From Syntrophales bacterium (GTDB taxonomy: Bacteria > Desulfobacterota > Syntrophia > Syntrophales > PHBD01): a stretch of 64,000 nucleotides of DNA. Within the stretch, counting starts at the first letter, position 1. Each line of letters starts with the position of its first letter. This document shows, in pieces, positions 18,212 through 27,003 of this stretch. The translations under genes and the position numbers were made by a program. The notes beneath the pieces were generated by a model. It did not search any database. It was not told where the DNA came from and saw only the letters and a list, made by a program, of their open reading frames with translations. The stretch lies in assembly GCA_035363115.1 (NCBI GenBank), contig DAOSEM010000006.1, positions 1 through 64,000 of the forward strand, in the 5' to 3' direction.

Positions 18212-20161
18212 CTATTCCTTCCGGACCGTCATGAGGGGATCCCCCACCTCGACCTTGTCGCCGGGTGACACCCGGATCTCCACGACCTGTCCCTTCAGGT
18301 CGGAAGCCACGTTGTTGAGCATCTTCATGGCCTCCAGAATGATCAGGACCTGCCCCGGCTCCACTTGGGCGCCTTCCGTCACGGGAATCTCGTTGACCGT
18401 TCCGGTAATATGGGAGCGGATGTCGCCCTTCTTGGCCAGTTCACCGATCTCCTTGGCCGACAGGGCCATCTTCTTCTTCGCCTGCCCCGTCGCCTCTTCC
18501 TCCAGTACGGTGAGGACGGGCTCGGTGTGATGGTCGATGACCATGTAGGTCACCATGTCGCCCCCCTTGGTCTTCCGCTGCGGTCCGATCTCGATGGTGT
18601 GGAGCCGGCCGAAGGCATCGGGGAAATCGAACTTCTCGCCCTGGGAGAATCCTCCCCGGTTGAACCAGATCTTGGGCGACAGGACCCAGGTCTTTCCGAA
18701 TTTTGTCTCGAACTTGAGGAAATTGACGGCGTCGTTCGGGTGCTGCAGGTAGAGCACCAGTTCGTCTTCCGTGGCGTGGCGGCCCAGGCGCTTTTCCAGG
18801 ACCTTCTTCTCCACGTCGAGGTCAACGTCCTCGATGCGCTGGTAGCAGGTGTCGCATTCCCGGATCTCTTTCCAGTCCGGCCCGAAGACGGCCCGGTAGA
18901 TCTCGTCGGAGGGCCAGTAGAACGGCAGGTCGCCGTACCTCCCCAGCATCAGGCTCTTCAGGTCGTCGTTGGCGTCCTTGTAACGGACGCCCTTCAGGAC
19001 GTTGTTCACCGCCGTGGTCCAGAGGATCTGCGAGCCCGGGGTGACGCTCCACCAGTTCCCCAGCTCCGTCTGGACACGGGGAAGCTCATGCTGGAGGATC
19101 TCCGGCATCCGGTGGAGGAACCCGCCCTTCACAGCCTGCTCGAAGCTCGATCCCGTGGCCCCGCCGGGGAGCTTGTGAACCTGGACGGAGGGATCGAATC
19201 CCAGAAACTGGGACTCGAGGTCCTTGTAGTACTCCCGCTCCGGACGCAGCATGCTGGAGGTGTCCAGAACGGACTGCTTGTCGATGCCCATGGCCCGCTG
19301 TCCGTACTCTTCCAGGGTCTCGATGACTGTGAGCAGCGGCGGGGGTCCATAGAACCCGGTGAAGGCATGGTCCGCCGCGTCGGCGATCTTCGCCCCGTTG
19401 CGTACCGCCTCGACGATCCGGCCGATGTCGTTGCCGTCGGTGTTGTGGCCGTGGTAGTGGATGATGAGATCCGGGTACTTGTCGAGGATCGCCCGCACCA
19501 GGTCCCCGATGCGCTTTGATGTTCCGAGCCCCCCGTGGTTCTTGATGCACAGGAGGATGTCCGGACCCGTGACATCAAGGATCTCCCCCACCTTTCCCAC
19601 GTAGTATTCATCGGTGTGCTCGGGCCCCGTGGAGAAGCAGATGGACGGCTCCAGGATGCATCCCGACGCCATCACCTCCTCGAAGACCGCCCGCATGTTG
19701 GGAATATAGTTGAGGAAGTCGAACACCCGCCACACGTGGACATACCGGGCGAAGGTGCGCACCGTCAGGCGGACCACGTTTTCCGGGTAGGGACGGTAGC
19801 CGAAGAGGTTGATTCCCCGGCAGAGCGTCTGGAACATGGTGTCGGGCATGCGCTCGCTCAGCACCTGGAGCTTCTCCAGGGGGTTGATCTGCTTGCGCAG
19901 CATGTCCACGTGGACCGAGGCCCCGCCGGTGATTTCCAGGGAGAAGTAGCCCGCGTCGTTGCGCGGACGGGCCACGAGAAGCTGGGTATGGGGCATGATC
20001 CGGTTCTTGAAATCGGACTGTGACTGATCCCTCTCCGTATTGGTCAGATAGTACCCGTCGGCCTGCCGGATCTTGTCCAGCAAGAACCGGACCCCGTGCT
20101 CCCGCAGATCCCTCGGGGTGATCCGTTCGTCGAGCAGGTTCTGGGAAATATTCTTCAGCAT
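18212..20161 (-). CDS. Carboxyltransferase plus biotin carrier subunit (pyruvate carboxylase subunit B-like)
   Basis: Probable biotin-dependent carboxyltransferase subunit acting with the adjacent biotin carboxylase, perhaps making oxaloacetate from pyruvate. The CT TIM barrel (about 30-330) keeps TERDQSQS at 42-49, equivalent to the family TLRDAHQS, IKNHGGLG near 210 where the carboxylated Lys sits, and HYHGHNTDG near 240 in place of HTHDTSG. A C-terminal biotinyl domain holds EAMKM with biotinylated Lys613. The N-terminus is about 30 residues longer than usual and the barrel is divergent, so the substrate is uncertain. GGGAGG lies five bases before the ATG. Confidence 0.75.
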   Translation of the reverse strand: MLKNISQNLLDERITPRDLREHGVRFLLDKIRQADGYYLTNTERDQSQSDFKNRIMPHTQLLVARPRNDAGYFSLEITGGASVHVDMLRKQINPLEKLQVLSERMPDTMFQTLCRGINLFGYRPYPENVVRLTVRTFARYVHVWRVFDFLNYIPNMRAVFEEVMASGCILEPSICFSTGPEHTDEYYVGKVGEILDVTGPDILLCIKNHGGLGTSKRIGDLVRAILDKYPDLIIHYHGHNTDGNDIGRIVEAVRNGAKIADAADHAFTGFYGPPPLLTVIETLEEYGQRAMGIDKQSVLDTSSMLRPEREYYKDLESQFLGFDPSVQVHKLPGGATGSSFEQAVKGGFLHRMPEILQHELPRVQTELGNWWSVTPGSQILWTTAVNNVLKGVRYKDANDDLKSLMLGRYGDLPFYWPSDEIYRAVFGPDWKEIRECDTCYQRIEDVDLDVEKKVLEKRLGRHATEDELVLYLQHPNDAVNFLKFETKFGKTWVLSPKIWFNRGGFSQGEKFDFPDAFGRLHTIEIGPQRKTKGGDMVTYMVIDHHTEPVLTVLEEEATGQAKKKMALSAKEIGELAKKGDIRSHITGTVNEIPVTEGAQVEPGQVLIILEAMKMLNNVASDLKGQVVEIRVSPGDKVEVGDPLMTVRKE

Positions 20162-20224
20162 GGGTCCTCCCTGTCTCCCTTCTCCGGCCGGCCCTTCCGG
20201 TTTCCGACACCGGCGCGGGGAGAC

Positions 20225-21685
20225 TCAGTATGCATAAGGGTTGATCTTGCGGGCGTGGATCTCCGCGATCAGCTCCGCCAGTTTCGCCACTTCGCGCTCC
20301 GGCTCGGGGTAATCGAAAACCCCGGGATGCGTCTCGAGATAACTCGTATCGAACCGGCCCGCCTGGAAATCCGGCTCGTCACAGATGGCCAGGTAGAAGG
20401 GAATCGTCGTCTTGGGTCCAACGATGAGAAAACCCTGGAGGGCCCGCTTCAGTCGCTGGATGGCCTGCTCCCAGTTCAGCCCCCGGACGGTCATCTTGAC
20501 CATCATCGAGTCGTACTCCGTGGGGATCTTGAATCCCTGGTAGACCACGCCGTCCAGCCGGACGCCAGGGCCTCCGGAGGACTGGTAGACCTCCAGCCTC
20601 TTGCCCCCCTCGGGCATGAAATTGTTCTTCGGGTCTTCCGCGTTGATCCGAACCTGGATAGCCTTGCCCCTGAGCAGCCCCAGCTCCTGGGGAATGCTCA
20701 GGACATGGCCCTCGGCGATGCGGATCTGCTCACGGACGATGTCCACCCCGGAGAGCTCCTCCGTCACGGTGTGCTCCACCTGGAGCCGGGTATTCATCTC
20801 CATGAACCAGAATTCGCTCGTTTTCGAGTCGACGAGAAACTCCACCGTGCCGGCGTTGACGTATCCGGACTCCCGGGCAAACCGGATGGCGCAGTCGCAC
20901 ATCGCCTCCAGGACATCCGGCGGCAGGTCCGCCGGGGCGATCTCCAGGAGCTTCTGGTGGCGCCGCTGGATCGAGCAGTCCCTCGTTCCCAGGTGGATCA
21001 CGTTGCCGTGCTTATCCGCCAGGATCTGCACCTCCACGTGGCGCGGCGCCTCGATGCACTTCTCCACATAGATGTTCTCGTCGTTGAAGGCCGCCAGCGT
21101 CTCAGCCCGGGCCTGGGGAATCTGCTTGAGGAGGTCGGCCTCGTCGACCACCTTCCGGATGCCCCGGCCGCCGCCGCCGGCGGATGCCTTGAGCATCAGG
21201 GGATATCCGTACATCCGCCCGAAATCGACGGCCTCCCGGACACCCGCCTCTCCGCGGAGCAGATCCTTCGTCCCGGGAACGCACGGAATCCCCGCCTTCT
21301 GGGCGATCTGGCGGGCCACCACCTTGTTCCCCAGGTTGCTGATGACCCCCGGGGGGGGGCCGATAAAGAGGATGCCGGCCTTGTCGCAGGCGGCCGAGAA
21401 ATCGGGATTCTCCGCCAGGAAGCCGTACCCGGGATGGATCGCATCGGCACCGCTCTTCTTGGCCGCCCAGATGATCTTGTCGATGTCCAGGTAGTCCTTC
21501 CGGGGCCCGTCACCGATCATGACGGCATCTTCGGCCAGCCGGATGTAGTAGGCATCGCTGTCGGGACCTTCAAAAACAACCACGACATCCAGAGACAGTT
21601 CCTTGGCCGTCCTCAGGATCCGGAGGGCGATCTCTCCCCGGTTCGCAATCATCACTCGCCTGATCTGCCGCACAGTCACTTTCAT
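20225..21685 (-). CDS. Biotin carboxylase subunit (pyruvate carboxylase subunit A-like)
   Basis: Carboxylates biotin with ATP and bicarbonate and hands it to the partner encoded 63 bases downstream. The 486-residue protein has the biotin-carboxylase N-domain (RRVMIANRGEIALRI near 9-23; HPGYGFLAEN near 88-97), the ATP-grasp glycine loop KASAGGGGRGIRKV near 160-173 and the catalytic EMNTRLQVEHTVTEE near 285-299. The stretch FEGPDSDAYYIRLAEDAV replaces the usual YSDADRDALHVRLADEAV, a mark of this subfamily. The ATG at 21685 has an AGGCGG upstream; the longer reading adds 17 residues. Confidence 0.9.
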   Translation of the reverse strand: MKVTVRQIRRVMIANRGEIALRILRTAKELSLDVVVVFEGPDSDAYYIRLAEDAVMIGDGPRKDYLDIDKIIWAAKKSGADAIHPGYGFLAENPDFSAACDKAGILFIGPPPGVISNLGNKVVARQIAQKAGIPCVPGTKDLLRGEAGVREAVDFGRMYGYPLMLKASAGGGGRGIRKVVDEADLLKQIPQARAETLAAFNDENIYVEKCIEAPRHVEVQILADKHGNVIHLGTRDCSIQRRHQKLLEIAPADLPPDVLEAMCDCAIRFARESGYVNAGTVEFLVDSKTSEFWFMEMNTRLQVEHTVTEELSGVDIVREQIRIAEGHVLSIPQELGLLRGKAIQVRINAEDPKNNFMPEGGKRLEVYQSSGGPGVRLDGVVYQGFKIPTEYDSMMVKMTVRGLNWEQAIQRLKRALQGFLIVGPKTTIPFYLAICDEPDFQAGRFDTSYLETHPGVFDYPEPEREVAKLAELIAEIHARKINPYAY

Positions 21686-21802
21686 ATTCCGCCTTTCCGA
21701 AGGAAAGCCCCTTTCCCCTTTTTTGTTCCCTTGCAACGGATAGATACTACGACATTTGGAGAAACGCGGAGAGATCTGGACCCGCTGATTATGGAGCGTG
21801 AC

Positions 21803-21831
21803 CTTATACTCATGAACGATTTATAAGTCAA
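21803..21831 (-). promoter_or_regulatory. Strong putative promoter for the biotin carboxylase operon
   Basis: TTGACT (21831-21826) and TATAAG (21808-21803) on the minus strand are exactly 17 bases apart, each one mismatch from consensus. The leader to the carboxylase ATG is about 110 bases and is open to post-transcriptional control. Confidence 0.7.
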
Positions 21832-21866
21832 GAGGGATATCATCCCGATATTCCCATTGAAAATGC

Positions 21867-21895
21867 TTGCATTCCCTTCCGCGGTCCCATAGGAT
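21867..21895 (+). promoter_or_regulatory. Putative promoter of the lytic transglycosylase gene
   Basis: TTGCAT (21867-21872) and TAGGAT (21890-21895) are 17 bases apart on the plus strand. Transcription would start about 14 bases before the ATG, leaving only the AGAGGTG ribosome site as leader. Confidence 0.5.
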
Positions 21896-21915
21896 ACCCG
21901 TCTTGAGAGGTGGAT

Positions 21916-22521
21916 ATGCCGGTAATTACGCACATGCTGCGGGGCGCCGTCCTGGCTCTGGCCCTGCTCCTGATCCTGACTGCCGTGCCGGGATACGTCG
22001 CGGCGGACATATACAAGTACGAGGACGAGACAGGGGTCATCCATCTGACGAACGTCCCCACCGATGCGACCAAGAAGTACACCCTGATCATGAGGGAGCC
22101 GCGGGTCATCTTCAACCGCAAGATCGCCCGGGACATCAACAAGTTCGATCCGATCATCACCAAGTCGGCCCAGAAGCACGGAATGGACCCGGCGCTCATC
22201 AAGGCGGTCATCAAGGCGGAGTCGAATTTCAACCACCAGGCGGTCTCCCCGAAAGGGGCCCGTGGTCTGATGCAGCTCATGCCGGCCACGGCGTCGTCCC
22301 TCCAGGTGGATGATTCCTTCCACCCGGAGAAGAACATCGACGGCGGGGTCCGATATCTCCGCTACCTGATCCGGCTCTTCAACGGCGACCTCCGGCTGGC
22401 ACTGGCGGCTTACAACGCCGGCGAAAAGGCGGTCATGCGCTACGGCGGCATTCCCCCCTACCGGGAGACCCAGGACTACGTCCAGCGCGTCCTGTCCTAC
22501 CTGAACGGCTACAAGAAATAG
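21916..22521 (+). CDS. Lytic transglycosylase (SLT domain) with N-terminal DUF4124-like region
   Basis: A periplasmic or membrane-bound enzyme that cleaves peptidoglycan glycan strands. The 201-residue protein begins with a signal or anchor segment (about 7-27), then IYKYEDETGVIHLTNVP, the short DUF4124-type region, and an SLT domain (about 70-200). The catalytic Glu is in IKAESNFN, with GARGLMQLMPATA and AAYNAGEKAV as the other family motifs. I chose ATG 21916 over the GTG at 21910 because AGAGGTG is correctly spaced. Single gene with its own promoter and terminator. Confidence 0.92.
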   Translation: MPVITHMLRGAVLALALLLILTAVPGYVAADIYKYEDETGVIHLTNVPTDATKKYTLIMREPRVIFNRKIARDINKFDPIITKSAQKHGMDPALIKAVIKAESNFNHQAVSPKGARGLMQLMPATASSLQVDDSFHPEKNIDGGVRYLRYLIRLFNGDLRLALAAYNAGEKAVMRYGGIPPYRETQDYVQRVLSYLNGYKK

Positions 22522-22573
22522 CGGTAAAACGACGGAACCCGATGGAGGTTCCCGCCGGGGTCGAAAAACGCAG

Positions 22574-22614
22574 AAAAGGGGATCGGCATGAAGCCGGTCC
22601 CCTTTTCTCTTTTA
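22574..22614 (+). terminator. Terminator after the transglycosylase gene
   Basis: AAAAGGGGA-CGGC and GCCG-TCCCCTTTT form a long stem (22574-22606) with one internal mismatch, followed by a U-rich tract. The A run on the other side means it may also work for the leftward chemoreceptor transcript. Confidence 0.85.
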
Positions 22615-22734
22615 TTCCCGACTATTGATTAATGGGCAGCCCGCCGGTCGCCCACTGCCGGATGACAGTCTCCGCGCTCCAGGTGCGGCCGTTCGGCAGA
22701 CGAGCCTTTCCGGACCTCCGTCACGCCCGGGTTT

Positions 22735-23910
22735 TCAGAGTTTCGCCGGAAGGCGCTCTGGACCGGACCCTGCGTGTGCCGGGTAGCTCGAGGAATGGGC
22801 GAATGACGCCTGTCGCACAGCTCCCTTCCTTTCTCCCATAGCCATGATGATCTCTTCCCCAATGATGGGCTTGACCCTGTCGACACTCCCGCTGATGCCG
22901 ACCAGCTCATCCCGGATCCGCTGCGTGACGGCCGAGAATTCCTCGGCGCTGGCGGCATTCTGCTGGACGACCTTGTCCATTTCCACCACGGCGCGGCTGA
23001 TCTGATCGATCCCCTGGGCCTGTTCCTTGGAAGCCTCCGCGACCTGGCCGATCAGGTCCGTCACCTTCATGGAGATGTCCCGGTTCCGGGAGAGCTCCCG
23101 GCTCATCTCGTCGAACAGGGCCGAGGCCTGGCGGGTCTTCCCCGTCGAATCGGCGATCAGTTCCTCCGTGTTCCGGGCTGCCGCGGCCGAACGCATGGCC
23201 AGGCTGCGGACCTCCTCCGCCACAACGGCAAAGCCGGCCCCGGCCTCACCGGCCCGGGCCGCCTCGACGGCCGCATTCAGGGCCAGGAGGTTCGTCTGGA
23301 AGGCGATCTCGTTGATGGTCTTGATGATCTTGGCCGTCTCCTCGCCCGCCCGGACGCTGGCCATCACGACGTCGTGCGTCTGTTGCATCTTTTTCTCCAC
23401 GATGCCGAAGCTCTCCCTGGCTTCCTTTGACATCATCGTGCTCGCCCGTCCCGCATTCTCGGCGTTCTGGGCGGTCATGGACGTCATCTCCTCGAGGGAC
23501 GCCGAGGTCTCCTCGATGGCCGCGGCCTGCGCACTGGCCCCTTCCGCCAGGGACGCACTCGTGGAGGCCATCTGCTCCGTCCCCGCCACGATGTCGTCAA
23601 CCCCCGTCACGATGCCGTACATGGAGCCGATGATCGGAATCGCCTTCTTCCTGGCAATCAGGATGAAGCAGGCCAGCACGAAAACCCCCGCCAGAAAGAC
23701 GGCCGTCAGCGCACTCACCCACGACGACAAAACGGCCAGACGGCCGAACACGTAAAACATCAGCGCCACGATCACGATCACCGGCACGACAACCCCGTAC
23801 ATCTTGGTGGGCCGGTTCTTCCCGTAGATGATCCTCAACCCGCCCAGCACGATGACCAGCAGGCCAACGATGAATCCGCCAAAGCCGATTGCTTCGGACA
23901 TGTACCCCAT
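22735..23910 (-). CDS. Methyl-accepting chemotaxis-type protein without a periplasmic sensor domain
   Basis: A membrane signalling protein expected to control a CheA kinase. The 391 residues contain three close-set membrane segments (about 8-28, 38-56, 65-86) and then a cytoplasmic coiled-coil domain with the CheA/CheW tip IAFQTNLLALNAAVEAARAG (near 220-239). I see neither a periplasmic ligand domain nor a HAMP module, so it may sense a membrane or internal signal. The ATG at 23910 is preceded by AAGGAGG, which rules out the longer TTG reading. No other che genes lie nearby. Confidence 0.88.
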   Translation of the reverse strand: MGYMSEAIGFGGFIVGLLVIVLGGLRIIYGKNRPTKMYGVVVPVIVIVALMFYVFGRLAVLSSWVSALTAVFLAGVFVLACFILIARKKAIPIIGSMYGIVTGVDDIVAGTEQMASTSASLAEGASAQAAAIEETSASLEEMTSMTAQNAENAGRASTMMSKEARESFGIVEKKMQQTHDVVMASVRAGEETAKIIKTINEIAFQTNLLALNAAVEAARAGEAGAGFAVVAEEVRSLAMRSAAAARNTEELIADSTGKTRQASALFDEMSRELSRNRDISMKVTDLIGQVAEASKEQAQGIDQISRAVVEMDKVVQQNAASAEEFSAVTQRIRDELVGISGSVDRVKPIIGEEIIMAMGERKGAVRQASFAHSSSYPAHAGSGPERLPAKL

Positions 23911-24204
23911 AACAGCCTCCTTCAAGCATATTCGTTATTCAAAACTGCATATTCCGGATTGGTAAAACCTGCAGAACGGAGAGGGTGACAGGGCCGTCGT
24001 CAACGGATTGACTCCCTGTCAAGAAAGGATCGCACACCAATCCACCAGGTAAAGCATCATTCATGCTTAACATATCGATATTGAGGCGGTTTATGAAAAT
24101 CCGCCTCGCCATTGCACGGGGATAATTCGCAAAGAGTGTGCCGGAGGAATCCATCACCTCGGATGGAGGATTTCTCATGGCGGATCCCGTCCCGATGGCT
24201 TCCT

Positions 24205-24864
24205 TCAACGGGATCCCTTTCGATCCGGGAGGAAACCGTCTTCGCAAGACCAGCACCCGTCCGGCAGGACCGCCAGGTAAGGCCGAAGCGCCTCCAGCCG
24301 CTTTTTCTTGATTCCCCGGATGCCCGTCAACTCCTCCAGGCGACGGATCCGGCCCCGTTTCTCCCGGAACCGGACGATCTTCTCCGCCATCTTCGGACCG
24401 ATGCCCGGAGCCATAGCCAACTCCCAGTCTTTCGAGCGGTTTATGTCGATGGGCAGTCCCAGGGCGAGACGGCGAGCTGCATCCAGGGGACCGAACCGCG
24501 GCGTCTCGCCGGATCCCGGGCCTTTCCAAAGGACGAACGTGCCGGTTGCCAGAACTCTGTCTGGACATGAACCGCACCGCCATGCCTCCGCCGGAACGCC
24601 GATCCGCTCCCCTAAAGTCCTGTGGGTGGTTCCCGGCTTCAGGAAGTACACGCCGTCCACCATCGATCCGCCTTCGAGAACGACGGCGATGGGGCCGGAC
24701 CGCTCATCCGTGTCGGACGCCGTTCGCAGGCCCTGTGCAGGAGGGGTGAAATGGAAAACGAGGATGACCGCCACGGCGATCAGGAAGAGTGCCGTCGTAC
24801 CGTCGCGCTGGCCGTCCGTAAAGGGGATCTCGCACCATCTCCGGAGCATCCGCGGGATGCACAT
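24205..24864 (-). CDS. ComEA-like helix-hairpin-helix protein, membrane anchored
   Basis: The C-terminal half has a helix-hairpin-helix DNA-binding unit: INRSKDWELAMAPGIGPKMA and LEELTGIRGIKKKRLEALRP (about 140-195), as in ComEA. The N-terminus has one membrane segment (about 24-41), followed by a SLBB-like region (about 58-95). Such proteins bind incoming DNA at the cell surface in transformation or act in DNA repair. It ends with a Cys-containing tail. The start is uncertain: ATG 24864 or 24849, both with poor ribosome sites. The 294-base gap downstream to the chemoreceptor gene shows no gene. Confidence 0.75.
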   Translation of the reverse strand: MCIPRMLRRWCEIPFTDGQRDGTTALFLIAVAVILVFHFTPPAQGLRTASDTDERSGPIAVVLEGGSMVDGVYFLKPGTTHRTLGERIGVPAEAWRCGSCPDRVLATGTFVLWKGPGSGETPRFGPLDAARRLALGLPIDINRSKDWELAMAPGIGPKMAEKIVRFREKRGRIRRLEELTGIRGIKKKRLEALRPYLAVLPDGCWSCEDGFLPDRKGSR

Positions 24865-25030
24865 GGGTTCCGGGAACGGCTGTGCTGTCGGGAGGGGAAT
24901 GACAGCCTCCTGGTGCCTGTGAGAACCGGCACCGGGAGGTGATTCAACAGTTTATCACCGGCCCGGCTTAGACGGATCGAAGCCGGATCGGGGCAAAGAA
25001 TCGGTCGCTTTGCCGCCGCTTTTCCACCCC

Positions 25031-25107
25031 GGGTGGCTCCGCAAAATGCCCGCAGGCAAGGAGCGCAAATCGCGAGGAGGGAGGCGTACTCCTTCGTACG
25101 CCGCACC
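25031..25107 (+). repeat. Truncated copy of the structured dispersed repeat
   Basis: Matches the left two thirds of the full copies: GCAAAATG-CCGCAGGC at 25041-25057, GAGGAGGGAGGCGTAC ending at 25089 and the hairpin GGCGTAC / GTACGCC (25083-25102). Similarity stops after GCACC at 25107, so the right inverted end is missing. It lies 18 bases from a complete copy in the same orientation. Confidence 0.75.
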
Positions 25108-25125
25108 ATAAAGATCCCGATCGCC

Positions 25126-25251
25126 GGCGACCCTTCAAAACGGCCGCAGGCGAGGCGTGCGAGGCCCGAGGAGGGAGACGTACTTTTCACGTACGTCGCA
25201 GCGACGAGAGCCGAAGCACAACGATGCATCCGGCCGTTTTCAAGGGTCGCC
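25126..25251 (+). repeat. Dispersed repeat, full copy 1 (126 bp, inverted ends)
   Basis: Its ends GGCGACCCTTCAAAACGGCC (from 25126) and the reverse complement at 25231-25251 form a 21-base inverted pair with one C-C mismatch at position 11. An internal hairpin GACGTAC / GTACGTC spans 25177-25197. It ends 4 bases after (in map order) the lysC stop codon boundary at 25256, so it is transcribed as the 3' end of the lysC message. See the copy at 38711. Confidence 0.85.
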
Positions 25252-25255
25252 AGCC

Positions 25256-26476
25256 CTAGGAGCGCTGCTCTAATTGGAAAGCCTCATGCAACGCCATCAC
25301 GGCCAACTCGGTGTATTTCGAGTGCACCACACAGGAGATCTTGATCTCCGAGGTGCTGATCATCTCGATGTTGATGCCTTCCCGGGCCAGGGTGGCGAAC
25401 ATCTTCGCGGCAACGCCGGAATGGCTGATCATGCCGACGCCGACGATGGAGATCTTCGAGACGCTCTCGTCCACTTCCACGCGCTCCGAGCCGACGTCGC
25501 GGGCCGCCTTCTCGACGATTTCCCGGGCCGCCTTCACCTCCTTGCGGGAAACGGTGAAGCTCAGGTCCGTGAAGCCTTCGACGCTGGCGTTCTGGATGAT
25601 CATGTCCACGACGATATTCTTGTCCGCCAGGGGCGTGAACAGCTTGGCCGCAACGCCCGGCCGGTCGGGCACGCGGACCACGGTGATCTTGGCCTGATCC
25701 CGGTCGTACGTGACCCCGGAGACCACTTCCTTTTCCATGTCCTTGTCCTCCTTCGTCACCAGGGTTCCCCCCTCGTCGGTGAATGTTGATTTCACGTACA
25801 CGGGAACGTTGAATTTCTTTGCCATCTCCACGGACCGGGGCTGCAGGACCTTGGCGCCCGCCCTGGCCATTTCCAGCATCTCGTCGTAGGAGATCTTGCT
25901 GAGCCGCCTGGCGTGGGGACAGATGTTCGGATCCGTCGTGTAGACGCCGTCCACGTCCGTGTAAATGTCGCAGGCGTCAGCGCGGAGGGCCGCCGCCAGG
26001 GCCACGGCACTGGTGTCCGAGCCGCCCCGCCCGAGGGTCGTGATGTTCCCCTCGTCGTCGACGCCCTGGAAGCCGGCGACGACGCAGATCGTCCCCTGCC
26101 GGAGTTCATCCTTCAGGACCTTCTGGTCGATCTCGACGATCCGGGCCTTCTTGAAGGCCTGGTCCGTGTGGACCTTCACCTGCGATCCCAGGAAGGACTT
26201 GGCGCGATACCCCAGGCGGTTCAGGACCATCGCCAGGAGTGTCACGGTCACCTGTTCGCCCGTGGAGATCAGGGAGTCAAACTCCCGCGGATCCGGGTCG
26301 TCCGACGCCTTCTGGGCCAGGGCGATCAATCGGTCCGTTTCACCGGCCATGGCCGACAGCACCACGACGATCTCATTCCCCGCCTCTTTCGTCCGGATCA
26401 CCTTCCGGGCCACGTTTTCGATCTTTTCCAGGTCGGCCACCGATGTGCCGCCATATTTATGAACGATCAGCCCCAT
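25256..26476 (-). CDS. lysC: Aspartate kinase
   Basis: Phosphorylates aspartate, the first step toward lysine, threonine and methionine; its product is used by the asd enzyme at 2.7 kb. The 406-residue protein has an amino-acid-kinase domain (VHKYGGTSVADLEKI near 5-19; LGRGGSDTSAVALAAAL near 168-184) and two C-terminal ACT domains (about 265-400), the usual site of feedback control by lysine or threonine. There is no sign of a split small subunit or a lysine riboswitch, since it follows tsaE by only 38 bases. Confidence 0.95.
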   Translation of the reverse strand: MGLIVHKYGGTSVADLEKIENVARKVIRTKEAGNEIVVVLSAMAGETDRLIALAQKASDDPDPREFDSLISTGEQVTVTLLAMVLNRLGYRAKSFLGSQVKVHTDQAFKKARIVEIDQKVLKDELRQGTICVVAGFQGVDDEGNITTLGRGGSDTSAVALAAALRADACDIYTDVDGVYTTDPNICPHARRLSKISYDEMLEMARAGAKVLQPRSVEMAKKFNVPVYVKSTFTDEGGTLVTKEDKDMEKEVVSGVTYDRDQAKITVVRVPDRPGVAAKLFTPLADKNIVVDMIIQNASVEGFTDLSFTVSRKEVKAAREIVEKAARDVGSERVEVDESVSKISIVGVGMISHSGVAAKMFATLAREGINIEMISTSEIKISCVVHSKYTELAVMALHEAFQLEQRS

Positions 26477-26514
26477 ACCCTAAAACGCCCTCCGGCATTC
26501 CGTTTGATGCCCCC

Positions 26515-27003
26515 TCAGGGGGTGCGGTTACATATTTCAACAAGTTCATTTTTGCAAGGGATTTCCTCTTGTGCGTCGATCTCGATCCGCCGCGTCTCGT
26601 CGTCTACATAGGAGAGGAAAATCCAGAGCGCTCCCTCCGGGACGGCCTCGCGGATCTTCTCGGCCCACTCGATGACGACCACCCCCCGCCCCTCGGAAAA
26701 CTCGTCGAAACCGAGGTCGTACAGGTCCGCCCGCCCGGCCAGGCGATAAACATCGACGTGGTACAGGGGCAGGCGCCCCGGGTATTCGTTCACCAGCGTG
26801 AAGGTGGGGCTGGTGATGCGGTAATCCGCGGATACGTCCAGCCCCTCGGCGATTCCCTGGGTCAGGCAGGTCTTGCCCGTCCCCAGTTCCCCCGCCAGGG
26901 CCACCACGTCGCCGGCCTTCAGGATCCCGCCGAGCACCCGTCCCAGGGCCCGGGTCATGCCGGCGCTCTTCGTTTCCAGGATCAGCGTTTCATTCCCGGA
27001 CAT
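26515..27003 (-). CDS. tsaE: tRNA t6A synthesis ATPase TsaE
   Basis: The P-loop ATPase partner of TsaB and TsaD in threonylcarbamoyl-adenosine synthesis. The 162-residue protein has Walker A ALAGELGTGKTCLTQG near residues 35-50, SPTFTLVNEYPG near 66-77 and the Walker-B-like VVVIEWAEKI near 108-117. Its start lies 14 bases inside acpS, suggesting coupled translation. Confidence 0.93.
   Translation of the reverse strand: MSGNETLILETKSAGMTRALGRVLGGILKAGDVVALAGELGTGKTCLTQGIAEGLDVSADYRITSPTFTLVNEYPGRLPLYHVDVYRLAGRADLYDLGFDEFSEGRGVVVIEWAEKIREAVPEGALWIFLSYVDDETRRIEIDAQEEIPCKNELVEICNRTP

Noticed and set aside
23926..24204. A promoter or small gene between the chemoreceptor and the ComEA-like gene
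   Set aside because: TTGACA appears at about 24010 on the minus strand but no -10 follows at a usable distance, and the open frame through the area has no family features.
24780..25229. A 149-codon minus-strand frame through the repeat copies (and a related one at 38423-38803)
   Set aside because: The two translations share similar stretches (for example EYASLL), but only because both cross the repeat. Differences between copies preserve base pairing of the arms rather than the reading frame, so I treat them as a structured repeat, not genes.
26477..26514. A lysine riboswitch before lysC
   Set aside because: The gap from tsaE is only 38 bases, too short for the element.
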